Assembly: GCA_028554795.2 (NCBI GenBank)
Contig: JAPYKE020000037.1
Span: 124,001-188,000 of the forward strand
Source of the DNA: Sinohyriopsis cumingii
Lineage: Eukaryota > Mollusca > Bivalvia > Unionida > Unionidae
Length of the DNA: 64,000 nt
Reading direction: 5' to 3'
This document shows, in pieces, positions 52,601-62,002 of the stretch. The translations under genes were made by a program, and so were the position numbers. Below the pieces are notes generated by a model that made no database searches, was not told the origin of the DNA, and saw nothing but the letters and a program-made list of their open reading frames with translations. Numbering within the stretch: the stretch's first letter is position 1; every line of letters starts with the position of its first letter.

Positions 52601-55600
52601 TAATGTAATGTGATCAGTTACTTATTATAGGAGAAACATGACTTAATGAAAACAATTTCCTTTCTCAAACTTAAAAGACAAACCGGGGTGTCAATGACTC
52701 CGTGGATGTATGACATACTGCATGTAATACGCAGAAAATGCCGCATGCGAGGCATTGAAATAAAAATATATATTGATGATATTAAAATACGTATTATGTT
52801 GGAAACTATTAATCCTTAAATCTCCTAAATAGTTATCGTTGCATGATAACGCATGTTCTGATAAAAAAAATTGAATCTGTTTTCATGATCTAAACTCAGC
52901 AGGAGCTAATCACAGTTTAAATTCAATGTTATGAAGTTAATATGTGCCTTTTCATATTTCTTTTATAATAAAAATTGCGCACATTTTAAATAAAGTCTGA
53001 TAGTAAATAAATGATCAATGAGTTTAAGAATATTTTAAATACATTTTAATTTAAATCCTGTTTCATTTTCAGTAGCACGCTTTAACATGCAATGCATGAA
53101 AATCAGTTAAAAGAGTAACATATTTCTAGTAAATAAAATTACACATTTTAGTTAACATAGTGTTAAAAACTTAATTCTGTAGTAAAAGAAAAAGTTTAAA
53201 AAATGTCAACAATTAAAGAGAAGGATAATCATGAACATGCAAAATGCACCTGTACCTTTGATATTATGTATTAATTATCCGATATAAAATATTAAATTTT
53301 GAAATGATTGAGTGTCCGTACTCGACTCAGACTCATGATATAACTTTTGCATCACCTTGGTTACGTTATAGACAGCGCGTTTATTATAGAAAAATACATG
53401 TTCTGAGAATAGGAATTATAGAAAAGAAATGGATGTGAAAAATTTGATCAATGTAAAGAGGGTATTAAATGCTATATTGTAGTTTCACGACGATTCTCGT
53501 GAATTGACACATCTATGTCGACACAATGAGGTAGCAGTTTTTGTAAAACGGGATTTTCTGGCCCATTTTATCACTTTATTACAGTTTCATTTTCGTTTTT
53601 TTTTTCTAATAATTCCATTCTACTTGCATGAAAAACGAAAAGTAATAACTTTTTATTGCATTTTTACATAGGATACAGTGGAAACTGTTTAGGTGTTAAA
53701 CCATTATCTTTCAATCACACGAGCGAACCCCAACAGATGAGATTACGTAACCATCCACAGGTGTCCCGGGAGAAGACATAATTTGTAGGATCATAAAGTC
53801 TGTTTCCGTGTCTAACAAGGAGTTACCTTCCCACAGTAGGTATTTGTATAACCAGGGTCGGCGTTACCATATGGTATCACGGTACCAATTGTTTTTCCAT
53901 ATACCTCAATGCTAATGTTCTGTGAAATAAATATACTTTCTGTCCTACTTGGACATGCATGTCACACACTGCCATATAGAACAATGCTAGATTGTCAATT
54001 TGACAATGACATAACCAGGTACTCCGTTGCATTTAAGAGAGATAACTCTACTGGAACTAGACAGGGGTAAGAGTTATCTAGTCACAACAAGCACATTTTC
54101 AGCCATGTGTACCATATTTTAAAAAAATCATAAAAAATACAAAATATGATCTAGATAGAAATTAACACAAACTCACATGTTGCCAAGAGGCTCAACATTT
54201 TTTTAAGCCAAACAGAAAGTACAACTCTTACATAATGCACCAATCACAGCTAGTGTTGTTCTTTAATTCTGAATACAATGTTCCATACACCTTAAGCTCC
54301 GCCCACCTGGACTTGCGCAATTGGTACCGTTATACCATATAGGCAAACTAGGCAGCTGCCTAGGGCGCTGATTTCAAGGGGGCGCATTTTTTAAAAAAAT
54401 GTATTGTTTATAAATTTTGAAATTGATATTTCGGGGGGTGGGGTGGGGGCGCCAGAATCTAACCTTGCCTTGGGCGCCAGACAGTCTGGCCGCGTCTGGC
54501 AAAGGCCCTGTGTATAACAATGCATTGTAAATAACATGTGAAGTCTTTTTCCTGTTCAGTTGATGATAGTTATTATTAATACCAATAACAAGTAGAACAA
54601 CACGGCTGTGTTTCGTATTTTAGAACTCCACAATTATATCGGCAACTCGTTCACTACAATAAGTTAAAATGCATAAACCCCAGGTTCTGCCTTACATTAT
54701 TTTAACTGTCTAACATGGGGAGACAGTCCGCGGCTCATAAGGGAGATAATGTACTCAATTGACTGATAGACGGTGGATGACAGATAAAGTTTGCATTTGC
54801 AATTAGTGAGTTATAAATAATGCTGCAGAAATGAGCCATTCCTAACTTACTCAGCATGACGGGAAGACGGTGGGTCTGCAGAGGTGATCGTACTCAGATC
54901 TATCGCCGAAAAGGCTGTCACGTCACCACATTTATCCTGAAATAACAATTGGAAAGAATAGAGTATGTGGGTATTTATTTGACGCAATGCTAAAAATGTG
55001 TCCGATTGTTGAAACTATAAGCTCTTTTAACAATTTCTATAGTGTTTACTGTTGGATATAAACAGGGAAAAATTTCCTTTCTGTTTTCCAATTTTCAAGT
55101 TTAAAAAAACTGGTTATGTTCATTTGGTCAAAACATCGTAAAAATTTCATGACGTTTCGTCTAAAAAATAAAAGTTGTCTAGCTCATATATTCAGTAGAA
55201 AGAAAATGTGTATACACACAGTGAGTTGCGGTTTGAAAACGGCTTGGACCAGCAAAGATTTTATGCCGTAATATCTTGAGCAAAGTACTTGACTCCAGGA
55301 GTCAGTTACGTCCTGGTGTGAATTTTAGCACCAGTTAGTTAATAATCCATAGTCTCATTGCAATCTTCTGTCATTTAGACCACAAGTTCTTCCGCCCCCC
55401 ACCCCGGTCGGCCGACCCGTTCAAGTCCCAAGCCGTCACACGGAGATTGTATTTCGCTTGCTATGATATAAACTGTATCTTTTCATTGCGTGCTTGAAAA
55501 TCTAAAATTTGCTCAATATATCTTTAAATATTTCACTGCAAATGTATGTTTTTAAATACTTCATCTTTCATGATTTCCAAGGTCAAAGGGATGGGGTTAA

Positions 55601-56099
55601 AATATGAAGTACATTTTGTAAATGGTAATTAAATAAACAACATAAGTACTAGGTTTTGTGGCTTTCAACCACGTAATTTCAGAGTTCTGGACAGACTATG
55701 AGAAACAGAAGCCATCACTATACCCCTTTCGCTAAAGACTGGATAAAACCTGTATTGGAAGTATATAACATAGAGACTGAGCTTGATGTAACTTACACAG
55801 TTTAATTTTAATTACTCACCTAAAATATATTAATACGATTTCATTGCACAAATCGGGGCCTGATTAAAACGATTTCTATATGTGTAACTATTTGTATTAA
55901 CATATTTCATGAAATATTTACAGTTACCAAACGATATCTTACATAATCATTCCAGTTAGAAATTGTTTAACTCCAGTAGAATATGACATTGACCCATTGC
56001 AACTTGAACCATTACGATAATTTAAATATACTGCTTGTGAGAGGGCCGATTTGCCAGTACTAATCAATCAATCAATAAGGATATAACCGCCTATGAGAA

Positions 56100-56139
<40 letters not shown>

Positions 56140-56279
56140 AAACCATTGTAATTTCTGAAGAATTCTAAAAGACAAAGACGATACAGCGCATTCTTTACTT
56201 TATGCTCTTGCTATACAAGTGACTAACTGTTTAAAAACAGGCCCCAGTTAAAAAGAACTGCAATATGTGTTCATTGTTC

Positions 56280-56314
<35 letters not shown>

Positions 56315-56403
56315 CGCGCGCATACACGACGATGCATTTTGTCGTACTTACCACATCAGCACTTTCCAGATCTTCGCATCGCTTTCTTTTTCTGTTCTTC
56401 TTC
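36727..56403 (-). CDS. PKG-like AGC protein kinase, copy 2 gene (kinase domain complete, N-terminus not found)
   Basis: Minus-strand gene with exons 56352-56403 (tentative), 54851-54936, 51437-51524, 49965-50104, 48189-48278, 46765-46906, 43186-43349, 38933-39061, 37499-37613 and 36727-36831. Phases agree at every junction (2, 0, 2, 2, 0, 2, 2, 0 from the 54.9 kb exon on). The kinase part is about 320 residues and ends at a TAG with the PKG-type tail (VDTRNFD ... ISWDPDF). Glycine loop, YALKIL lysine, alpha-C Glu, DFG, CGTPDY activation loop and APE motif are present. The catalytic loop reads HRDLQLAN instead of HRDLKPEN. The usual RLG-containing segment before the C-lobe end is shortened to [13 protein letters not shown]. 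By family it would be a cytosolic Ser/Thr kinase controlled by cyclic GMP, but only the last part of a cyclic-nucleotide-binding domain is visible, so regulation is inferred. Confidence 0.9.
37463..37490. repeat. (GA)n microsatellite
   Basis: GA run directly after the weak donor of exon 37499-37613 on the minus strand. A CT tract near a splice donor is unusual but its effect is unknown. Confidence 0.9.
37499..37613 (-). CDS. Kinase exon: end of the C-lobe (copy 2 gene)
   Basis: 115 bp, acceptor ctttccaag, donor ACG|gttata. Its first base completes the Arg codon of the previous exon. It encodes [17 protein letters not shown], then [24 protein letters not shown] reads NPSERLGN...[23 protein letters not shown], so about eight residues around RLG are missing. 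The donor is weak (gttata) but joins in phase with the last exon. A GA-repeat follows in the intron. Confidence 0.9.
38933..39061 (-). CDS. Kinase exon: helices F-G to H (copy 2 gene)
   Basis: 129 bp, acceptor cgtcttccag, donor gtaagaag, starting with the third base of the split Arg codon. It encodes [20 protein letters not shown], then [23 protein letters not shown] has [41 protein letters not shown]. The usual PPF is replaced by SLF. Confidence 0.92.
39141..39195 (-). pseudogene. Ectopic fragment of the activation-loop kinase exon
   Basis: About 50 bp inside the intron, ~80 bp upstream of exon 38933-39061, closely matches the 3' end of exon 43186-43349 (shared core cagaaagcatagcaaaa and caagaactc). 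The donor is destroyed and the frame contains a stop, so it is a dead partial exon copy. Confidence 0.7.
39976..40302 (+). pseudogene. THAP-domain zinc-finger exon, damaged
   Basis: Begins [18 protein letters not shown], the usual start of a THAP DNA-binding domain (C2CH: CVAYGC, then LCSLHF). A frameshift in the T8 run at ~40034-40042 and a stop in the codon after CSLHF break it. The frame then continues as [16 protein letters not shown] and [16 protein letters not shown] to a good donor, ga|gtaagt, at 40303. THAP genes in invertebrates are often transposon-related or regulators of transcription. No following exon was recognised, so this is a likely pseudogene or remnant exon inside the kinase intron, on the opposite strand. 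Confidence 0.75.
40303..43185. other. Kinase intron sequence without recognised genes
   Basis: Contains plus-strand frames at 40858-41049 and 41057-41347 that match nothing I know; they might be decayed downstream parts of the THAP gene. Sequence near 41890-42010 (ggtatttctcccggcttgag, ttgacaggtatgaactgtcc) looks like a dispersed repeat but I could not define its ends. Confidence 0.45.
43186..43349 (-). CDS. Kinase exon: DFG, activation loop, APE (copy 2 gene)
   Basis: 164 bp, acceptor ctctcaatag, donor gtaag, phase 0 in and 2 out. It encodes [48 protein letters not shown] and AMLSG. DFG, the activation-loop Thr ([21 protein letters not shown]), APE and the DxWSLG motif are intact. It lies just right of the single-copy region and just left of the start of copy 2. 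Confidence 0.95.
43350..43840. other. Intron between kinase exons, left of the visible copy 2 border
   Basis: No feature recognised. Homology with copy 1 begins at 43841 only because copy 1 starts at the window edge. Confidence 0.6.
45281..45354. repeat. (TA)n microsatellite
   Basis: Copy 2 partner of the run at 1547, longer here (~74 bp against ~54 bp). Confidence 0.95.
45355..45545 (-). repeat. Exon-derived minisatellite, block 1 (copy 2)
   Basis: Partner of the 1.49-1.80 kb block with three recognisable units. The unit upstream of the TA run that exists in copy 1 is missing here, so the TA run directly follows unique sequence. Confidence 0.75.
46510..46764 (-). repeat. Exon-derived minisatellite, block 2 (copy 2)
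   Basis: Partner of 2765-3046, immediately downstream of exon 46765-46906. The TA run is shorter and the unit next to the exon is slightly shorter than in copy 1. Confidence 0.75.
46635..46698. repeat. (TA)n microsatellite
   Basis: Copy 2 partner of the run at 2890, shorter here (~64 bp against ~78 bp). Confidence 0.95.
46765..46906 (-). CDS. Kinase exon: catalytic loop (copy 2 gene)
   Basis: Partner of 3047-3188, same borders and phases. It encodes [14 protein letters not shown] ... [20 protein letters not shown] ... GYAKL. Compared with copy 1 it has at least three amino-acid changes in a short stretch, while the neighbouring kinase exons are identical between copies. HRDLQ is retained, so the unusual Gln predates the duplication or is shared by both alleles. 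Confidence 0.93.
48189..48278 (-). CDS. Kinase exon: hinge region (copy 2 gene)
   Basis: Partner of 4471-4560 with the same 90 bp, acceptor cttccag and donor gtaagtt. It encodes [17 protein letters not shown] and [12 protein letters not shown]. No difference from copy 1 seen. Confidence 0.92.
49180..49520. repeat. ~30 bp minisatellite in a kinase intron (copy 2)
   Basis: Partner of 5460-5800 with the same unit number and order and a few substitutions, so the array was fixed before the two copies separated. Confidence 0.9.
49965..50104 (-). CDS. Kinase exon: ATP-binding lysine and helix C (copy 2 gene)
   Basis: Partner of 6250-6389, 140 bp, acceptor attttcag and donor gtaagatt. Contains YALKIL and NEKNIM. 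No difference from copy 1 seen, although the flanking introns differ at several sites. Confidence 0.93.
50130..50285. repeat. Three-unit tandem repeat (~50 bp unit, copy 2)
   Basis: Partner of 6405-6560, same three units. Confidence 0.8.
51220..51365 (-). mobile_element. tRNA-derived SINE remnant (copy 2)
   Basis: Partner of 7480-7645 with the same head and tail motifs, hence inserted before the copies separated. Confidence 0.5.
51437..51524 (-). CDS. Kinase exon: glycine loop (copy 2 gene)
   Basis: Partner of 7720-7807. It encodes [14 protein letters not shown] and [10 protein letters not shown] with donor gtaagtac. The surrounding few hundred bases are almost free of differences from copy 1. 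Confidence 0.93.
52500..53844. other. Intron without recognised features, with LINE empty site (copy 2)
   Basis: Partner of 8790-10102 and 16284-16320 joined. The pre-insertion target of the Tx1-like LINE lies at ~53797-53808 (aaagtctgtttccgtg). Confidence 0.7.
53853..54510. mobile_element. hAT-type MITE interrupted by a second MITE (copy 2)
   Basis: Same insertion and 8 bp duplication (tgtataac, 53845-53852 and 54511-54518) as 16329-16519, but split after ~20 bp by the element at 53873-54336. The right end has diverged further (aaaggccctg). Confidence 0.9.
53873..54336. mobile_element. Nested 464 bp terminal-inverted-repeat element
   Basis: Absent from copy 1, where the empty site reads ttaccatatagg. 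Ends are GGTATCACGGTACCAATTG and the inverted GGTATAACGGTACCAATTG (18 of 19 match). ATAT occurs on both sides (53869-53872 and 54337-54340), giving a 4 bp duplication, or 2 bp if counted as AT. No open frame of note: a nonautonomous DNA transposon. I could not assign a superfamily. Confidence 0.9.
54851..54936 (-). CDS. Kinase gene exon: end of cyclic-nucleotide-binding domain and linker (copy 2 gene)
   Basis: Partner of 16860-16945, identical 86 bp, same acceptor and donor. It encodes [18 protein letters not shown] and a Ser/Pro-containing linker, and joins the glycine-loop exon in phase 2. Confidence 0.75.
56352..56403 (-). CDS. Probable kinase gene exon: phosphate-binding-cassette end (copy 2 gene)
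   Basis: Partner of 18357-18408. Frame [15 protein letters not shown] and donor GTG|gtaagtac are preserved, while bases upstream of the proposed acceptor and downstream of the donor have changed. This supports a constrained exon of about 40-52 bp. The exact 5' border is unresolved. Confidence 0.5.
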
Positions 56404-57911
56404 CTTACAACACAGCAGAGGGTATTTACTACCCACTTTTTTAAATTTGACATCCATCGGAATCTCATCGATTTCGTTTTCATGACTATATATATTTGCT
56501 TCTTTTAACTTATCAAATGTAATCCAGACCTGAAAGCTAGCTAGCTCTCTTGGTTACTACCCTGCTTCTACGTGACGTCATTCATGGCGCAGGTATTGTT
56601 GACGTCATGCTGCGACAAGAAAACGTATACATTCATATGTTTGTATAATGTCATCTATGAGTTTATTAAAATAGGTAAAATACGATTTAAAAAACAAACT
56701 TGTATTTTAGTGGGGAAATAATAAAATAATCAATATTTAATTTCTGCAATGACAAAATAAAGTCAGCATCGTGTATATAACTTCAGTTATATAGGACAAA
56801 TTAATATCTATACACGTTGTTCACAACCTTTTCGAGAATGAAGGCCCTACTTAATTTCAAATGAAATTTCGCGGACTTCTACATGCTAATAGTTGTACTT
56901 TTATGCTGACTTCGAACAACCACGCGGTTCCTCGGGGATTTACGGCCTAGTGCTTGTGAATCATTGGTCTATACTGCTATACTGAATAATATTAGTGCAA
57001 GGGACCAAAGGTCTGTGTTCGCTTTTATGAATTCTACTTTTCCATGATGATTTAATAGAAGGGACACGATATATTAATACGCAGAGGTGAAAGATATTGT
57101 ACTACATTTAGAAAGAAAGAAGACGAAAAAACCCACTTCATTTTACTTTTACACTGCATTAAAGCCCTGTGCCAAGAATATGATTAGTTCATTTCAAGTG
57201 AGTTTGTACTAAAACAGTTTAAACTTATTTGACAACCTGGCTTTTAAAGTATTACCTAATCGACAGAATAGAAACAAAAAAAAGTGACATACATACCTTA
57301 AATATGAACAAAGCGACTAGTATAGTAGTAGTAGTAGCAGCAATAGTAGTAGTAACTGCAGCAGCAATAGTAGTAGTAGTAGATAGGGTTATAGTATTTG
57401 TAGTATATTAAACAATACATCTTGTTCACTTATTTATGGAAGAATCTCATTGGTATTGGCATATTCCCAAATAAAATATAATACTAAATTATTATAGTTT
57501 AATTTTTAAATTTGTATTTACGAAATTTATGTAAAAACCGTGTTTCGCGTTGTTGTTAAATAATTGGATTTTGTTTAATGATAGTCCCATTTGCTTTACA
57601 TGGTTGTAGGGTTGGGATTTGGAATGGAAAATCATGATAACATTGTAATAAACATATGGAATGTACTATCTGCATTTTCCTCTCAGTTTATCGCTTTGTT
57701 TAGATTTTGTGAATTTGTATTGGTTGTGGGAGTCGTTGTTTGGAAAATATTGTAGCATAGAAAGGGATTTCTTGACCGAGTCATGTCTCATCCTGGCTCG
57801 AATCCCGCTAGGAGTCATAAGTTTCTCACGATTCCAAAGACTTCCAAACAACTACTATTGTAAACTGGTTATCAATCTTACAACTGCATCGTTAATTAAT
57901 TTTCCGTAACG

Positions 57912-58860
57912 GACCACTAACAATTCACACCGTGAAGCTATACAACTCAACCACCTGATTCAGGAAACTATATTTATTACCTTAGGCCGGTCAAATAATT
58001 ATTTTAGGACAATGCGATTATAACTCCACACCATATTTACCACCGTAACAACAACAAACGACGATTGCCGACAACGGAACAATTCCTTCTCGTTTCTTCC
58101 ATTGTATAATTTTTCAGTCCCCAAACATAAATACTGCACCTGGAGTCACACAATCAATTTACACAACTAGATTTTAATAGGGACTACGGAGTGACAGGGA
58201 CACTCATACTGCTTTGACATGAATTCACCAACAGTAAACCATGACTCATGGAAACTCACTAACACTTCACTACGGGACGTTTGCTCCTATTAATTTGCTA
58301 ATTATTTCAGTCTGAGAACTATATTCCCAGCACCGACTTCCCATAATCAAACATGTAATCAAAAAACAAATCTAGGACATCCTTCGATATAAACAAATGA
58401 GCATGCTAAAAATGTATCACAATATTTTTCTTAACTCATCAATTAGTCAATATCAATGACCAAATATCATAATGCAGGACATTCAAGTGAATTGATTACA
58501 GTATGGATTAGTTTCGTAAAATTGACCCTCCCTAATTTTGTCACATAGAGAATAATCTCTATATTGTTTAATATGATTTTCGCGATGTGTGATCTTTAGA
58601 TGATTAGAATAAAAGTAAATGTAGTATGTGCGCGTTAAAAAACATTTCACTTGACAGCGATTGTTGTCTTGAGGCCCTTGGAAATGGGGGAAAACATCGA
58701 ATATCAATCTACGCCAGATTTTGCTATGTGAAAGGCTTAGGTCATAGTTTATGTGATGATAACAGTGTTCATTGTTTAAATGGTAATCAAGCCATTGACC
58801 CTACACATGAGTCAAAACAGGCAAAAGGTTGAAATCGACTGACATTTTGTGGATCCCCTT
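57912..58860. other. Unrecognised DNA (copy 2 partner of 19915-20860)
   Basis: No gene recognised; scattered substitutions relative to copy 1 without a coding pattern. Confidence 0.5.
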
Positions 58861-58887
58861 GTCTCCCTCCCTCTCTCCTCCCTTCCT

Positions 58888-58924
<37 letters not shown>

Positions 58925-59547
58925 CTCTGTTTCTCTCTCTCTCTCTCTCTCTCTGAGCATCCAATGAATAAGAGAGGCATGGTTGTCCAATATCCTGTCA
59001 TATTTATATCCTTTTCCTTCAAAGCGCCATAAGTCTTTAAATATTAATAAATGAAACAATCACCAAATAGACAAAACCGATATTAATGTTACATATCAGA
59101 GCAAAAGCTTCGACCCATTCAGATCTTTGCATAGTCCTTATTTTGCATTATATTTAGGTTCATCAGACCAGTAACTGTCTTTTCCTTTTCCGTCAACGAT
59201 GTTTTTTATAGTTAGGAATGAGCTTAAATATAAATTAATTAAAGATGGATTGATGGATTATCATGAACTTCTCCGTTGTCGACGAGAGCTTAGGTGTCAA
59301 AGCGAATCTATGAGTTTTGATGTATTTGGATTTCCGGGACAGTGTGTGTGTCCATTCTTCGCGGACATTGATATGTAAAAATACAACATTATTAAAATTA
59401 TTATTTTCATAATTCTGATGTGAGATAATAAAATAGCTATCTTTTAAAGATAGTTCGTTAACTCCAAACTTGTTTATAATAATTAACTTGAGCATTGATA
59501 TGTGTCATCTCGGTGATGACACATTTATTATGCTATAAACAGGAATC

Positions 59548-59607
59548 AGGCAATTAGCTGACCCGGTAAAGCGCTCGCTTAGCATGTTGGGATGCATGCC
59601 ATGTTCT
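59548..59607 (+). pseudogene. tRNA-Ala (AGC) pseudogene (copy 2)
   Basis: Partner of 21576-21632, unchanged 5' half and anticodon arm, no T arm. Confidence 0.75.
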
Positions 59608-59840
59608 CTTTTAAGTCTTCTGTTACAAGCTCGCAATTTATATTTTGTGTTAATATTTTTACACATCGAAATTTTTCCAATACTGTCTATAAAAGAAAGA
59701 TTTACAAATATATGTTACTGTCAAATCTGGACTACAAGAAAGAGAGATCGGTGATCAAATTTGTCGAATTTTTTTTTTTGTTTGTTTGTTGTTTAATCTT
59801 CTTTTCGCATTCGAATTCAAAATTCCAGTACCTATTCCAG

Positions 59841-59843
<3 letters not shown>

Positions 59844-59895
<52 letters not shown>

Positions 59896-59900
59896 TCCAG

Positions 59901-59941
<41 letters not shown>
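59844..59941. repeat. Duplicated (CT)n microsatellite (copy 2)
   Basis: Two CT runs separated by cctattccagtatt, a copy of the left flank, so flank and repeat were duplicated together. Confidence 0.95.
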
Positions 59942-59944
<3 letters not shown>

Positions 59945-60074
59945 TGAGGATGAGAGCTCCTTCTTTTGTGGAAGTGGGTACGTAGTTTTGAAGATTATGG
60001 TGAACAGCTTGTTTCGTTTATACGGATACCGTTGCTGTCTTGGTGATGACACATTTTGTTTGTATTAATCCGTT

Positions 60075-60147
60075 GGGGAATTAGCGCACATGGTAGAGCG
60101 CTCGCTTAGCATGCGAGAGGTACCGGGATCAACACCCGGATTCTCCA
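60075..60147 (+). tRNA. tRNA-Ala (AGC), decaying copy (copy 2)
   Basis: Partner of 22053-22125. Acceptor and anticodon stems intact, but the D stem reads gcgc (one mismatch with gagc) and the T loop is atcaaca. Function doubtful. Confidence 0.75.
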
Positions 60148-60300
60148 CATTTTTAAAAAAAATTTTCTAAACTTTCTATTTTTAAACCTGGAACTGTTGC
60201 TTCGCCGATATTTTTCGAAGATTATAGTGAACATCTTGTTGCGTTTCATGGATACCGTTGCTGTCTTGGTGATGACGCATGGAGCTTGTTGAAAAGAGTT

Positions 60301-60372
60301 GGGGGTTAGCTCAAATGGTAGAGAGCTCGCTTAGCATGCAAAAGATACCGGAAACAGTGGTCGGATTCTCCA
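60301..60372 (+). pseudogene. tRNA-Ala (AGC) pseudogene (copy 2)
   Basis: Partner of 22279-22350. Here the D arm reads gtagagagc without the extra base, but the anticodon and T stems are broken as in copy 1. Confidence 0.85.
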
Positions 60373-60553
60373 GGCAAGTATTATTGATTCTTTTGTGAAA
60401 CCTTTCTTTAACTGTCATCTGTTGTATCACTGATATTGTTCGGGGGCTGGGTTGCCATCACTGCCTGAAACTAAAATTCCATGTTCTTCCAAGGGGAAAA
60501 AACGTACATTTATTTATATTACTGTGCTATATGCACTAGTACATAGATCCCTA

Positions 60554-60554
<1 letters not shown>

Positions 60555-60600
<46 letters not shown>

Positions 60601-60610
60601 TGTGTGTGTT

Positions 60611-60648
<38 letters not shown>
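60555..60648. repeat. Compound (CT)n(GT)n microsatellite (copy 2)
   Basis: Partner of 22526-22620. Confidence 0.95.
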
Positions 60649-60651
<3 letters not shown>

Positions 60652-60774
60652 TTGTGACTGAGAGCGCATTCGTTTGTGGCAGTGGGTACGTAGCTTTGGG
60701 AATTACATTGAACATCTTGCTTAGTTTACACGGATACCGTTGCTGTCTTGGTAATGAAATTTGGTAAGATGAGA

Positions 60775-60847
60775 GGGGAATTAGCTGACATGGTAGAGCG
60801 CTCGCTTAGCATGCGAGAGGTACCGGGATCGATACCAGGATTCTCCA
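60775..60847 (+). tRNA. tRNA-Ala (AGC), copy 2 partner of 22751
   Basis: Differs from its partner by a T-stem change (ccagg in place of cccgg) that unpairs one position, in addition to the D-stem mismatch. Marginal gene. Confidence 0.75.
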
Positions 60848-61010
60848 AGCACTTTTCCATCATTATTTCTTAAATTTTCACTAACTTGAATCTGTTCTAT
60901 CATTTGTAGTTTTCGGGTGTTGGTTGGCATTACAACCTTATACGAAAATAAATGTTCCAAGGGAAAAATGTACAATTATTTATATGACTTTGATGTGTGC
61001 ACTAGTACAT

Positions 61011-61016
<6 letters not shown>

Positions 61017-61052
<36 letters not shown>
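61017..61052. repeat. (CT)n microsatellite (copy 2)
   Basis: Partner of the shorter run at 22993-23018, before the last array block. Confidence 0.95.
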
Positions 61053-61056
<4 letters not shown>

Positions 61057-61369
61057 TGTGTGTGAGTGAGAGCATGTTCTTTTGTGGCAGTGGATACGTA
61101 GCTTTGGGGATTACAGCGAACAGCTTGCTTAGTTTTCACGGATACCGTTGATGTCTTCCAGATGAAACATACAATTTGCAGGTTGATGATGTTACAAGGG
61201 AAAAAATAATGGAGATACAGAGTGACGAAGATGAAAAATAAGCTGTGAATGCAATATATGATAATGGGGGGGGGGAGAGGGGAATAAAATGAAAGAAACA
61301 GAGTTGATATGATCAGTGAAGAAATATAATCTGACCAAGAAATAATCCATAATCCTACTATTAGTGATG

Positions 61370-61966
61370 GATCGGTGACATATTCAGGTGATGAAAGGAT
61401 GGTGGTTGAAGACGTTGTTGAGAGGTCAAACGATGCTAAGAGATGGAAAGAAAACGGTATTAACATAGACAATTTCAAAGTAGTACAGAGGAGGAGGAGA
61501 AGGATTAATTCAGTACCTAACCTGAAAATGAATAGTATGCGACGAAAAACTATTGAGAAATGATAAAACATTCTTCTATATTTAATACTTTGAATAGACT
61601 CATCACTATCATGGCGTTAAATATTGTATCTCTAAACGTAAATGGCTTGCATGATTTGAATAAACTAAGGTCTGTTTTAGAAATATTTAAAGAGAAAAGA
61701 GGCTATATTTTATTATTGCAAGAAACCTTTGGGATGATGAGTTTCCTGAAAGTATTAAAGAAAATGAGATTTGAAATGGTGACATATTTTATAGTACAAC
61801 AAATTCCCAGGTATACTGTACAAGAAGAAATAAGGAAAGATTACAAGATTAATTTAGATTGCAAACTAAATTTAAATCATTTTAAGACGTTATCAATAAA
61901 GAATCATATAACATTACCAAATATGAAGAACTAAAACATATGTTAAGTGACTGTGAAACTGAACAA

Positions 61967-62001
<35 letters not shown>

Positions 62002-62002
62002 G
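61370..62002 (+). mobile_element. Internally deleted LINE derivative (copy 2)
   Basis: Less damaged partner. An ORF1 C-terminal frame (61375-61563) ends in a basic segment (VVQRRRRRINSVPNLK). ORF2 opens at 61611 with MALNIVSLNVNGLHDLNKL and LLLQETF and stays open for 108 codons to 61934, running through the deletion joint. The tail is a long (AAAT)n. Confidence 0.68.

Larger units (their letters stand above)
59500..61165 (+). repeat. tRNA-Ala tandem array (copy 2)
   Basis: Partner of 21530-23135 with the same order of blocks, tRNAs and microsatellites. CT runs are longer and one carries an internal duplication of a short unique segment (cctattccagtatt at ~59828 and ~59891). Confidence 0.85.
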
